DNA from: Blastococcus aggregatus
Lineage (GTDB): Bacteria > Actinomycetota > Actinomycetes > Mycobacteriales > Geodermatophilaceae
Assembly: GCF_900221005.1 (NCBI RefSeq)
Contig: NZ_OBQI01000001.1
Span: 310,001 to 374,000, forward strand
Reading direction: 5' to 3'
Length of the DNA: 64,000 nucleotides
Below, piece after piece: positions 17,200-25,263 of the stretch. The stretch's first letter is position 1. Each line of letters opens with the position of its first letter. The notes under the pieces were generated by a model. It was not told the DNA's origin, did not search any database, and worked only from the letters and a program-made list of their open reading frames with translations. The position numbers were made by a program, and so were the translations under genes.

Positions 17200-18809
17200 C
17201 GCGTCCCTCCCTCGGAGCCGGCGTCCGCCGGGCCGCCGGCCGGCGCGTGCAGGGGTGCGGCCGGGTCGGAGCCCGGTGGTGGCCCGTCCAGGTGCGTGCC
17301 GGCGCGCCAGGGCAGCCGGGCCACGAGGAAGCCGACGACCGGCAGGACGACGACCAGGCCCCAGCCGAAGACCAGCAGCAGCCAGTCGGGATAGCCCTCG
17401 TAGGCGGCCTCGAGGTCGTCCTTCAGCGCGAAGCCGAGGACCAGCGCGAGGCCGACCGGGGCGACGAGGCTGACCAGCACCCGCCACCCGGCGCCGATGC
17501 GGGGGCGGCCGTGCACGTTGAGGTGCCCGCTCAGGTCGGTCAGGGACCGCAGCACCCAGGCGACGACCAGCATGCTCACCAGCGCGACGACGAGGATGCC
17601 GTACTGGTTGACGAAGTGGTCGACGACGTCGAGCACGTAGATGCCGCTGGTGGTGCTGAACAGCACCAGGCTGATCACCGCGACCGGCACGGTGACCACG
17701 AGGGTGGCGGTGAGCCGGCCGGTGTCGAGCTTGTCGCGGACCGCCGAGATCACGACCTCGAGCACGCTGACCAGCGAGGTGATGCCGGCGATGACCAGCG
17801 ACCCGAAGAACAGCACGCCGATCAGTGCCCCGGCGGGTGCTTCGCTGATGATCGTCGGGAAGGCGATGAAGGCCAGCCCGATGCCGTCGCTGGCGACCTC
17901 GTCGACCGGCACGCCCCCGGTCTGCGCCATGAACCCGAGCGCGGCGAAGACCCCGATGCCGGCCAGCAGCTCGAATCCGGAGTTGGAGAACCCGACGACC
18001 AGGCCGGAGCCGATCATGTCCTCGCGGCGGCCGACGTAGGACGCGTACGTGATCATGATGCCGAAGCCGATGGACAGCGAGAAGAAGATCTGGCCGAAGG
18101 CGGCCGCCCACACCGACGCCGAGCTCAGCGCCGACCAGTCCGGGGTGAACAGCGCGTCGAGCCCCTCCCCCGCGCCGTCGAGGAACAGCGCCTGCACGAC
18201 GAGGGCGGCGAAGGCGAGCACCAGGACGGGGATGAAGACCACCGAGGTGGCGCCGATGCCGCGCTGGACGCCGAGCGCCATGATCGCCAGCACCGCCAGC
18301 CAGACGACGAGCAGCGGCACGAGGACGCCGGCCACGACGTCGGTGGTGATCTCGACGTCGCCGGCCTGGAGGAACTCGCCGAAGAAGAAGCCCTCGGGGT
18401 CCTCGCCCCACGCCTCGTCGAGCGAGAAGAACGTGTAGCGCACCGCCCAGGCGATGACCGCCGCGTAGTAGACGGCGATGACCGCGCAGATGCCGACCTG
18501 CCACCAGCCGAGGCCCTCGATGCCGCGGCGCAGGCGGGCGAAGGACAGCGGCGCGGAGCCGCGGTGGCGGTGCCCGATCGCGTAGTCCAGCAGCAGGAAC
18601 GGGATGCCCGCGGTGAGCAGCGCGACGAGGTAGGGCACCACGAAGGCGCCGCCGCCGTTCTCGTAGGCGACGTAGGGGAACCGCCAGATGTTGCCCAGCC
18701 CCACCGCCGAGCCGATCGCCGCCAGGATGAACACCCGCCGGGAGCTGAACGCGCCACGGCGCTTCTGCTCCGCGGTCTGACCCGCCGTCCGTTCCACCGA
18801 CCCGCTCAT
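17196..18809 (-). CDS. Sodium-dependent amino acid symporter (SNF/NSS family, MetP-like)
   Basis: A 537-residue neurotransmitter:sodium symporter homologue with eleven to twelve membrane helices. The signature lies at the start of TM1: RRVFILAAIGSAVGLGNIWRFPYVAYENGGGAF, giving the unwound Na+/substrate site. TM6 contains FFSLSIGFGIMITYASY and TM8 ITSLVSVLEVV. The C-terminal extension is hydrophilic and Pro/Gly rich. Coupling to a 43-residue MetS-like gene through ATGA overlap points to a MetPS-type importer for methionine, alanine or similar amino acids. Specificity is inferred from this partner only. Confidence 0.9.
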   Translation of the reverse strand: MSGSVERTAGQTAEQKRRGAFSSRRVFILAAIGSAVGLGNIWRFPYVAYENGGGAFVVPYLVALLTAGIPFLLLDYAIGHRHRGSAPLSFARLRRGIEGLGWWQVGICAVIAVYYAAVIAWAVRYTFFSLDEAWGEDPEGFFFGEFLQAGDVEITTDVVAGVLVPLLVVWLAVLAIMALGVQRGIGATSVVFIPVLVLAFAALVVQALFLDGAGEGLDALFTPDWSALSSASVWAAAFGQIFFSLSIGFGIMITYASYVGRREDMIGSGLVVGFSNSGFELLAGIGVFAALGFMAQTGGVPVDEVASDGIGLAFIAFPTIISEAPAGALIGVLFFGSLVIAGITSLVSVLEVVISAVRDKLDTGRLTATLVVTVPVAVISLVLFSTTSGIYVLDVVDHFVNQYGILVVALVSMLVVAWVLRSLTDLSGHLNVHGRPRIGAGWRVLVSLVAPVGLALVLGFALKDDLEAAYEGYPDWLLLVFGWGLVVVLPVVGFLVARLPWRAGTHLDGPPPGSDPAAPLHAPAGGPADAGSEGGTR

Positions 18810-18876
18810 GCGATCGAGGATGGCAGGAACCGGGCGACTCGGCTGCCGCTGCGGCCGCGCGATCAGCCGGAGCGGA

Positions 18877-18914
18877 CGACCAGGCGGCCGGTGATCTCAC
18901 CGGCCGCCTGGTCG
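18877..18914 (-). terminator. Strong terminator after the P450 operon
   Basis: An 18-base-pair perfect inverted repeat (18877-18894 with 18897-18914) with two central bases. It lies 15 bases past the ferredoxin reductase stop codon and separates the P450 operon from the symporter genes. Confidence 0.8.
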
Positions 18915-18928
18915 CGACGCCTCGGGCG

Positions 18929-20170
18929 TCAGCCCGTCGGAGCCAGCCCGTACGCCTCGTGCCAGCGCGTCAGGTCGAAGGAGGGGGCCGATGCCTCCTC
19001 CGGCGACGGGCCGCCGGTCCCTGCGAGGATCCTGCGTGCGAGGACGTGGTCGCCCGGGCGGTTGACGGTCTCGACCGCCACCAGCCGGTCGCCGCGGTAG
19101 CGCAGGACGCACGTGGCCCGGGGCTCGGGCACGGCCACCTCCACCGCGCTGTCGGTGACCTCGGCCAGGCCCGCGATCTGGATCTTGAGGTCCCCCTGGT
19201 CCGACCAGAACCACGGCAGCGCGTCGTAGCCGATCGAGGCGCCCATCAACCGTGCGGCCACGTGCCGGGCCTGGTCGACGGCGTTCTGGACCGACTCGAG
19301 GCGGACGCGCCCGCCGGTGTGCGCGCTGGGGAAGCTGGCCGCATCGCCGATGGCCGAGATGTCCGGGTCGCTGGTGAGCAGCCGGTCGTCGACGCGGATG
19401 CCGTTCTCGATGGCCAGCCCCGCCTCCTCGGCCAGCACGGTGTCGGGCACCACGCCGATGCCGTAGACGACCAGGTCGGCCGGCAGGCGCCGTCCGTCGC
19501 CGGTCTCGACGCCGGTCACCCGGCCCTCGCCGTCGATGGCGGTGAGGGCCTGGCCGAAGTCGAACCGCACGCCCCACTCCTCGTGCGCCCTGCGGATGAA
19601 CTGCGCCGTGGGCTCCGAGACGGCGCGCGCCATCGGCCGGTCGGCGAGCTCGAGGACGTGCACCGCCGCGCCGTGGGCCGCGGCGACGGCGGCGAACTCC
19701 AGACCGATGAACCCGGCGCCGGCGACGACCACCTCGACGCCCTCGCGGATCCGACCGGCGAGCTCGTCGGCGTCCGCGCGGGTCCGCATGCCGATGACGC
19801 CGTCGAGGTGCGCCCCGGGGACCGGCAGCTCCCGGTTGCGCGACCCGGTCGCCAGGATCAGGTGGTCGTAGGACAGGGACGAGCCACCGGCCAGGTGGAC
19901 CTGGTGGCCGGCGCGGTCGATGGCCACCGCGCGGTCGAGCACGAGGTCCACGCGCTGCTTGGCGTACCAGTGCTCCTGACGGAGCAGCAGCTTGCGGGCC
20001 TCGAGCCGGCCCAGGAGGTACGCCTTCGACAGGGGCGGGCGCTGGTAGGGCAGGCCCGGCTCCCCGTGGACCAGCGAGATCGATCCCTCGAACCCGCCCT
20101 GCCTGAGGGAGGCGGCGGCCTGGGCGCCTCCGGCGCCCGCGCCGACGATGACGACGGACGCCGGAGTCAC
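18929..20170 (-). CDS. FAD-dependent ferredoxin reductase of the P450 system
   Basis: A 413-residue NAD(P)H:ferredoxin reductase of the putidaredoxin reductase/rubredoxin reductase type. The FAD-binding loop is VIVGAGAGGAQAAASLR near residue 6, the NAD(P)-binding loop is VVVAGAGFIGLEFAA near residue 145, and the second FAD contact is DISAIGDAASF. The C-terminal reductase domain contains LPWFWSDQGDLKIQIAG, a hallmark of this family. It follows the P450 gene by 10 bases and closes a ferredoxin-P450-reductase operon, so its job is to pass electrons from NAD(P)H to the neighbouring 2Fe-2S protein. The second loop has no basic residue pattern that clearly selects NADPH over NADH. Confidence 0.93.
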   Translation of the reverse strand: MTPASVVIVGAGAGGAQAAASLRQGGFEGSISLVHGEPGLPYQRPPLSKAYLLGRLEARKLLLRQEHWYAKQRVDLVLDRAVAIDRAGHQVHLAGGSSLSYDHLILATGSRNRELPVPGAHLDGVIGMRTRADADELAGRIREGVEVVVAGAGFIGLEFAAVAAAHGAAVHVLELADRPMARAVSEPTAQFIRRAHEEWGVRFDFGQALTAIDGEGRVTGVETGDGRRLPADLVVYGIGVVPDTVLAEEAGLAIENGIRVDDRLLTSDPDISAIGDAASFPSAHTGGRVRLESVQNAVDQARHVAARLMGASIGYDALPWFWSDQGDLKIQIAGLAEVTDSAVEVAVPEPRATCVLRYRGDRLVAVETVNRPGDHVLARRILAGTGGPSPEEASAPSFDLTRWHEAYGLAPTG

Positions 20171-20180
20171 AGCGGGCCGC

Positions 20181-21530
20181 TCAGTTGCGCCGCGGGATGA
20201 CGACGGTCATCGAGTCGTATCCCTTGACGAAGTGCCCGTGGCTGCGCTTCGGCTCCCCGACGACGGTGATCTCGGGGAAGCGGACCAGCATCTCCTCCCA
20301 GATGATCCGCAGCTGCAGCTCGGCGAGCTTGTTGCCGAGGCAGCGGTGGATCCCGAAGCCGAAGGAGAGGTGCTGGCGCGGGTTCTTGCGGTCGATGACG
20401 TAGGAGTCGGCGTCCTGCACCTTGGCGTCGTCCCGGTTGCCCGAGACGTACCAGAGGACGACGCGGTCGCCCGCGGGGATGACCTTCCCGCCGATCTCGA
20501 CGTCCTGGGTCGTGCGGCGCGTCATGTGGGTCAGCGGCGTCTGGAACCGGATCGTCTCCGACACCATCGAGGGGATCAGCTTGGGGTTGGCCCGCAGCTT
20601 CGCGTTCTCCTCCGGGTTCTGGGAGAGGAAGTAGACCGACCCGGTGATCGTGTTGCGGGTGGTGTCGTTGCCGCCCACCAGCAGCACCACGCTGTCACCG
20701 AACAGCTCGGCCTCGGAGAAGTTCACCGAGTGCGGGCTGTGCGCCATCAGCGACATGAAGTCGATGCGGGGCTCCTCGCTCCGCCGGGAGCCGACCAGCT
20801 CCGCCATCGTCATGTAGAAGTCGCGGATCGCGAGGTCGTGCTCCTCCTGCGTCTCCGCGGGCTGCCCCGGGCCGGCCTGCGTCGTGATCACGTCCGACCA
20901 GTAGGTCAGCTGACGGCGCTTCTCCTGCGGGTAGTCGAACAGCGTCGCCAGGGTCATCGCGGTCAGCTCGATGGAGACCTTGTCGACCCAGTCGAACTCC
21001 TCACCGATGGGCAGGCCGTCCAGGATCGCGCCCGCGCGCTCGCGGATGAGCGGCTCCAGGGCTGCCAGGTTCGCCGGGGCGACGCCCTCGGCCACCGCGC
21101 CGCGGTGGATCTCGTGGTCGGGCGGGTCCATGCTCAGCAGGGAGCGGATCCCGGCCTTCTGGCGCTCCTGGACCTCCTCCTCGGTCAGCTCGCGGCCGTC
21201 GAAGATCGACGTCGTCCGCGCGACCGGCTCCGGCCGGTTCAGCGTGATGAGCCCGTCGGCGGAGAAGAGCTCGTGGTTGGTGTCCGCGGCCTGGATGTCC
21301 GCCCACCGGGTCAGCGACCAGTACCGGCCGAACTCGCTGTGCTCCTCCGTCGTGAGGTGCACCGGGTCCTCGGCGCGCAGACGCTCGAAGACCCACTGCC
21401 ACTCCCCGGTCGGGAAGCGATCGGTCTTGGCCGGATCGAGCGACTCGAGGGGGGCCGCGTAGATGCGCTCCCGGGCCTCGGCCTGCTCCGGGGAGAGGTC
21501 CGTGGCTGCTCGTGGCATTGCAGTGGTCAT
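20181..21530 (-). CDS. Cytochrome P450, CYP153-like alkane/fatty acid terminal hydroxylase
   Basis: A 449-residue soluble P450. Motifs are the I-helix VGGNDTTRN (from about residue 285), the K-helix ExxR at Glu325/Arg328, and the heme loop FGFGIHRCLGN with Cys397. Several segments match what I recall of CYP153 enzymes: YWSLTRWADIQAADTNHELFS, SMDPPDHEIHR, FDWVDKVSIELTAMTLATLFD, WYVSGNRDD and LAELQLRIIWEEMLVRFPEI. CYP153 proteins hydroxylate the terminal carbon of medium-chain alkanes and related chains, using a 2Fe-2S ferredoxin and FAD reductase, exactly the genes that flank this one. The family call rests on motif memory, not on alignment; another fatty-acid P450 family is the alternative. 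Confidence 0.85.
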   Translation of the reverse strand: MTTAMPRAATDLSPEQAEARERIYAAPLESLDPAKTDRFPTGEWQWVFERLRAEDPVHLTTEEHSEFGRYWSLTRWADIQAADTNHELFSADGLITLNRPEPVARTTSIFDGRELTEEEVQERQKAGIRSLLSMDPPDHEIHRGAVAEGVAPANLAALEPLIRERAGAILDGLPIGEEFDWVDKVSIELTAMTLATLFDYPQEKRRQLTYWSDVITTQAGPGQPAETQEEHDLAIRDFYMTMAELVGSRRSEEPRIDFMSLMAHSPHSVNFSEAELFGDSVVLLVGGNDTTRNTITGSVYFLSQNPEENAKLRANPKLIPSMVSETIRFQTPLTHMTRRTTQDVEIGGKVIPAGDRVVLWYVSGNRDDAKVQDADSYVIDRKNPRQHLSFGFGIHRCLGNKLAELQLRIIWEEMLVRFPEITVVGEPKRSHGHFVKGYDSMTVVIPRRN

Positions 21531-21646
21531 CCGTCTGCCTTCCAGGTCGGTGAGGGGTCGTGGCGGAACCGGTGTGCTCGCGGCGGCGCGGTCGCGGTGC
21601 GTGCTGCCTCGCTGTCGGCCGGGCGTTCGCGTCCCGGCCCGCGGGG

Positions 21647-21958
21647 TCAGCTGCCGACGACCTCGACGGACAGCCCGTCGAGCTCCTCGGACGTCTCGAT
21701 CTGGCAGGACAGCCGGCTGTTCTCGCGGACCCCGAAGGTGCTGGCGAGCATGGCCTGCTCCAGGTCGGTGCGCTCACCCGTCGCGTCGCGCCACTCGGGA
21801 GCGACGTAGACGTGGCAGGTCGCGCAGGCCGCCTCACCGCCGCAGTCCCCGTCGATGCCGGGGATCGCGTTGTCGACGGCGACCTCCATCAGCTTCCAGC
21901 CGGGCTCTGCCTCGACAGTGCGCGAGGTCTGGTCCTGCAGGGTGAAAGTGACGTTCAT
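21647..21958 (-). CDS. 2Fe-2S ferredoxin (adrenodoxin/putidaredoxin type)
   Basis: A 103-residue vertebrate-type ferredoxin. The cluster ligands are Cys39, Cys45, Cys48 and Cys85 (CGGEAACATC, then RLSCQI), the spacing of putidaredoxin and of the ferredoxins serving class I bacterial P450s. MLASTFGVRENSRLSCQI is the typical C-terminal context. The ATG at 21958 is chosen over a further upstream start because it gives the usual beta-strand opening MNVTFTLQDQ. It is the first gene of the operon ending at 18929 and lies just downstream of the TGACACAGTGTCA palindrome, so it should be the first expressed when the repressor leaves. Its role is one-electron transfer from the FAD reductase to the P450. 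Confidence 0.93.
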   Translation of the reverse strand: MNVTFTLQDQTSRTVEAEPGWKLMEVAVDNAIPGIDGDCGGEAACATCHVYVAPEWRDATGERTDLEQAMLASTFGVRENSRLSCQIETSEELDGLSVEVVGS

Positions 21959-22002
21959 GCGCGGCCTTCCTGGTGTGCATCCGGTGTGGCGCACGCTACA
22001 AA

Positions 22003-22015
22003 TGACACAGTGTCA
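22003..22015. promoter_or_regulatory. Palindromic TetR-type operator for the P450 operon
   Basis: TGACACAGTGTCA is a perfect inverted repeat around a central A. It lies 45 bases before the ferredoxin start and 58 bases before the DUF1059 start, in the shared promoter region. Form and length suit a TetR dimer, most likely the product of the gene starting at 22285. Confidence 0.7.
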
Positions 22016-22072
22016 AGTCAATGGCGCCACGTCAGCGAGATCGCCGCGCGGCCGCACGAGGAGGAGGACGGC

Positions 22073-22219
22073 GTGGAGAAGTACCTGAACTGCCCGTGCG
22101 GTGAGGTCATCGAGGGCGCGGACGAGGACGACCTCGTGGCGAAGGCCCAGGCGCACCTGAGCGAGGCGCACCCGGGGCGGACGTACACCCGGGAGCAGAT
22201 CCTCTTCATGGCGTCCTGA
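22073..22219 (+). CDS. DUF1059 family small protein
   Basis: A 48-residue protein: VEKYLNCPCGEVIEGADEDDLVAKAQAHLSEAHPGR. The Cys pair in NCPCGEVIEG followed by an HLSEAHPG helix is the DUF1059 pattern, a small soluble domain of unknown function, perhaps metal binding (Cys-x-Cys with two His). GTG at 22073 has GAGGAGGA 4 bases upstream. It sits between the P450 operon and the TetR gene, in the TetR orientation, and shares the palindromic promoter region, so it may be co-regulated with the P450 system. Confidence 0.82.
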   Translation: MEKYLNCPCGEVIEGADEDDLVAKAQAHLSEAHPGRTYTREQILFMAS

Positions 22220-22272
22220 GCTACGGCGTGGAGGAGCCGAGGCGCACCGGCCCGACCCTGACGACCACCACC

Positions 22273-22278
22273 TATCGT
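22273..22278 (+). promoter_or_regulatory. -10 hexamer of leaderless TetR transcript
   Basis: TATCGT ends 6 bases before the GTG at 22285; this is part of the reason for choosing that start. Confidence 0.5.
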
Positions 22279-22284
22279 CGGGCC

Positions 22285-22926
22285 GTGGACGCGCGCTCGG
22301 GCACCGGACCCGGCACTCCCCCGAACCTGACGGTCCGGGAGGAGCTGAGGGAGGCGACCCGCCAGCGGCTGCTGTCCGCGGCCGAGGAGATCTTCCAGCG
22401 CGACGGCTACTCCGGGACGACGGTGGGGAACATCGCCGCGGCCGCGAACGTCAGCCGGGCCGCGTTCTACCTCCACTTCACCGACAAGGCCGACGCCCTG
22501 ATCACCCTCATGCGGGCGAACCTGGCCGAGACCCCGGAGTACTGGCGCGAGGTCGACGCCGCGCTCGTCAGCGGCGACCGAACCGCCCTGCGCGCCTCGC
22601 TGCGCAACACGCTGACCTGGTACGAGCAGCACGCACACCTGCTGCGACCGGTGCGCGAGGCGCTGGCTGCGCACCCGCACCTCACCCAGAAGGTGCAGGG
22701 CAACTTCGCCCGCTTCGCCGACGAGATGTCCGGCTACCTGGACCGCGTCCCGGCGCGGGACAGGGACCGCGCCCGACTGCGGCTGCAGCTGCTGATCATC
22801 CAGCTCGACCAGCTCGCCTACCGGCTGGTCGTGCTCGGGAACACCAGCATCGACCGCGACGTGATGCTCGACGAGGTCACCGAGATCTGGCGCCTCACCC
22901 TGCCCGCGGCGGCGCAGCCCGGCTGA
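22285..22926 (+). CDS. TetR family regulator, probable repressor of the P450 operon
   Basis: A 213-residue TetR protein (232 residues if a GTG at 22228 is used). The helix-turn-helix is at about residues 28-72: RLLSAAEEIFQRDGYSGTTVGNIAAAANVSRAAFYLHFTDKADAL. The C-terminal part is all helical, with LTWYEQHAHLLRPVREALAAHP. GTG 22285 is preferred because a TATCGT element ends 6 bases before it, while neither start has a ribosome-binding site. It is near the TGACACAGTGTCA operator and divergent from the P450 operon, so it probably represses that operon until a hydrophobic ligand binds. The ligand is unknown. Confidence 0.85.
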   Translation: MDARSGTGPGTPPNLTVREELREATRQRLLSAAEEIFQRDGYSGTTVGNIAAAANVSRAAFYLHFTDKADALITLMRANLAETPEYWREVDAALVSGDRTALRASLRNTLTWYEQHAHLLRPVREALAAHPHLTQKVQGNFARFADEMSGYLDRVPARDRDRARLRLQLLIIQLDQLAYRLVVLGNTSIDRDVMLDEVTEIWRLTLPAAAQPG

Positions 22927-23038
22927 CACCGCGCCGCCGGCTGCTGGGAGCGCCGGAGGGTCGTCCGAGCCAGGGGCAGCAGTCGCGCCGCGATGGGCCC
23001 CTCGCCCGCCGAGAGCGAGAGGCTCGGGCACAGACGCA

Positions 23039-23070
23039 CGAAGGGCCCGGTCAGCTGACCGGGCCCTTCG
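23039..23070 (-). terminator. Terminator of tmRNA
   Basis: A perfect 32-base palindrome (16 bases per arm, centred on AGCT) lies 13 bases past the tmRNA 3' end. Being symmetric it can also stop transcripts coming from the TetR side. Confidence 0.85.
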
Positions 23071-23082
23071 TGGTGGAACAGG

Positions 23083-23457
23083 GGTGGAGGTGGCGGGAAT
23101 CGAACCCGCGTCCTTCGACGAATCACCAGGGCTTCTCCGAGCGCAGTCTGCGTTGCCTCTGCTCGGCCCCGTCGATCATGCAGACATGTCGACGTGACGG
23201 GCCCAGTCACTGTTTGGTGTCCCACGCGCACCCGCGACCGGCGCGCGCAGTGAGTCATCTAGCTGATGCCAGGAACCGGGTCGATGACGAACCCGGGCTG
23301 ACAGACTCGCCTAGCTGCTATCAGGCAGCGAGAGCGAAGTCGCGCTGATTGGAATCGGCGCTTGTGTTTTTTGCAACGGATGGTTAACGAGCTCATCGTT
23401 GCCTTCCTCGGCTCGCTTCCCCTGGTCACGCGACCGAAGTCGAGACCGTTCACCCCC
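23083..23457 (-). ncRNA. ssrA: Transfer-messenger RNA (tmRNA)
   Basis: About 375 nt. The 5' end GGGGGTG (from 23457) pairs with the 3' CACCTCC (to 23086) to form a 7-base-pair acceptor stem with one G-U pair, followed by discriminator A and CC; the final A of CCA is not encoded (C instead). The T-arm reads GGGTTCGATTCCC, as in a tRNA. The tag frame at 23321-23359 encodes ADSNQRDFALAA and a TGA stop, ending in the ALAA protease signal. tmRNA-SmpB rescues stalled ribosomes and tags the nascent protein. The smpB gene is 18.5 kb away at 42035. The gene starts only 15 bases after the recD stop codon. Confidence 0.96.
23321..23359 (-). other. tmRNA tag-peptide reading frame
   Basis: Twelve sense codons plus TGA read ADSNQRDFALAA. 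The first codon GCC is the resume codon; it follows an A-rich single-stranded stretch (AAAAAACACAA) as expected. This form differs from the common actinobacterial ADSNQRDYALAA only by Phe for Tyr. Confidence 0.95.
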
Positions 23458-23472
23458 TGTGTAGTTGTGCAC

Positions 23473-25263
23473 TCAGGCTAACGGACTCCGCGCGCCCCGT
23501 GTTCCCTGCGCTCCCCCGGGCGGGTCCATCCGCCGCCGCAGCCCGCTGGCGCGCACCACCTGCCGACCGATCGCCGCTCGCACCGACTCCTCCGAGCCGA
23601 CGATCCGGACGCTCCGGCTGGCGCGGGTGACCGCGGTGTACAGCAGCTCGCGCGTCAGCAGCGGCGACGAGGCCGGCGGCAGCAGCACCGCCACCTCCTC
23701 GAACTGGCTGCCCTGGCTGCGGTGCACGGTGAGGGCGTGCGCCGGGTGGACGGCGGAGAGCCGGGAGAGCGGCACCAGGTCCGGGCCGGTGCCGCGGAGG
23801 AACGCCGCCCGCAGGCCGTCGTCCGTCCGGACCACGACCCCGGTGTCGCCGTTCCACAGCTCGTTCTCGTAGTCGTTCGCCGTGATCAGCAGCGGAGCTC
23901 CGGGCGGCCACTCCCCCGGCACCGCCCCGATCAGCCGGCCGACCCGGTCGTTCCACGTCGCGACGCCGGCCGGTCCGCGCTGGTGGGCGCAGAGCAGCCG
24001 GTGCCGCCCGAGCAGCGCCAGGCACCGCTCCGCGTCCCCGCTCTCGGCCGCCGAGCGCAGCTCGGCGGCCGAGGCCCGGATGCGCTCCTCGAGCGCCGCG
24101 GTGTCGGGCTCGAGCGTCAGCTCGGCACCGGTGTCCAGCAGCTCCAGCACCCGGTCGGCCTCGCCCTTCCGCACCGCCTCCGCGAGGCCGGCGATACCCG
24201 GGCCGTACCGCTGCGAGACGCGCAGCCGCACGACGCCGTTGCGCAACTGACGGCGCTCGTCGGCGTCGAGGTCGACGGCGTCGCGGGCGTCGTCGGGCAG
24301 CCCGGCGCCGGCACCGTCGGCCGCCGGCCGGTGCACCAGGTCGCTGAGGACGGCGCCGGCATCCACCGGGGTGAGCTGGTCGGGATCCCCGACCAGCACG
24401 AGCCGGGCGGTGGGGCGGAGGGCCTCCAGCAGCCGGGCCATCATCGTCAGCGAGACCATCGAGGACTCGTCCACGACGACGACGTCGTAGGGCAGGTGGT
24501 TGCCCGCGTCGTGCCGGAACCGGCTGCGGCTGTCCGGCCGCCAGCCGAGCAGCCGGTGCAGCGTCGAGGCGGTGAGGTCGAGCGGCAGCCCCACGGCGGC
24601 GGCCTGCTCGAGCACGGACTCCTGCAGCCGGGCCGCCGCCTTGCCGGTGGGGGCGGCGAGCGCGATGCGCGGCGGCGGGCCGGGCTGGTCGAGGAGCACC
24701 TTCAGCAGCCGGGCGACGGTGTGGGTCTTCCCCGTGCCCGGTCCACCGGTGATCACGCTGACCCAGCGGCCGGCGGCGACCGCCGTCGCCAGCCGCTGGA
24801 GGTCGGGTGCGGGGCCGTCGAACAGCACGTCCAGCCCGGTGAGGTCGACCGCCGGCGCCGGCCGGGCCGCCCGCTCGTCGAGCTCGCGCCGGACCAGCTG
24901 CTCCTGCTGCCAGTAGCGGTCCAGGTAGAGCAGGCCGTCGACCAGGCGCAGCGGACGCCAGGGAGCGTCGACGCCCACCGCGACGACGGGGCTGTCCTCC
25001 AGTGCCGTCCACTCCGCCGGCCAGGCGAGCTCGACCGGCGGGGCGTCCTCGTCGGGCACCACCGAGTCGGCGACCGTGGCCAGGTCGACGCAGACCGAGC
25101 CGGCCCGTACGCCGCGCACCGCCAGCGCCGCGGCCAGGAGCACCGGCTCCCGCTGCTCGCTCCCGAGCCGGCCCAGCCGCAGCGCCACGTGCACGTCGGC
25201 GGGCGCCAGCACACCGGCGTCCGCGAACTCGCGCAGCAGGCCCTCGGCCCGCACCGGGATCAC
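23473..25263 (-). CDS. recD: Exodeoxyribonuclease V subunit alpha
   Basis: A 596-residue superfamily 1B helicase. The Walker A motif is GGPGTGKTHT, followed by APTGKAAARLQES, DVVVVDESSMVS (Walker B), VLVGDPDQLTPVDAG and, near the end, ALTVHRSQGSQFEEV and LYTAVTRAS, all motifs of RecD. RecD is the 5'-3' motor of the RecBCD nuclease-helicase that processes double-strand ends for recombination. The start GTG at 25263 overlaps the recB stop in a GTGA junction, so it is translationally coupled to recB. Because it is the last gene of the operon, tmRNA begins 15 bases beyond its stop codon. Confidence 0.95.
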   Translation of the reverse strand: MIPVRAEGLLREFADAGVLAPADVHVALRLGRLGSEQREPVLLAAALAVRGVRAGSVCVDLATVADSVVPDEDAPPVELAWPAEWTALEDSPVVAVGVDAPWRPLRLVDGLLYLDRYWQQEQLVRRELDERAARPAPAVDLTGLDVLFDGPAPDLQRLATAVAAGRWVSVITGGPGTGKTHTVARLLKVLLDQPGPPPRIALAAPTGKAAARLQESVLEQAAAVGLPLDLTASTLHRLLGWRPDSRSRFRHDAGNHLPYDVVVVDESSMVSLTMMARLLEALRPTARLVLVGDPDQLTPVDAGAVLSDLVHRPAADGAGAGLPDDARDAVDLDADERRQLRNGVVRLRVSQRYGPGIAGLAEAVRKGEADRVLELLDTGAELTLEPDTAALEERIRASAAELRSAAESGDAERCLALLGRHRLLCAHQRGPAGVATWNDRVGRLIGAVPGEWPPGAPLLITANDYENELWNGDTGVVVRTDDGLRAAFLRGTGPDLVPLSRLSAVHPAHALTVHRSQGSQFEEVAVLLPPASSPLLTRELLYTAVTRASRSVRIVGSEESVRAAIGRQVVRASGLRRRMDPPGGAQGTRGARSPLA

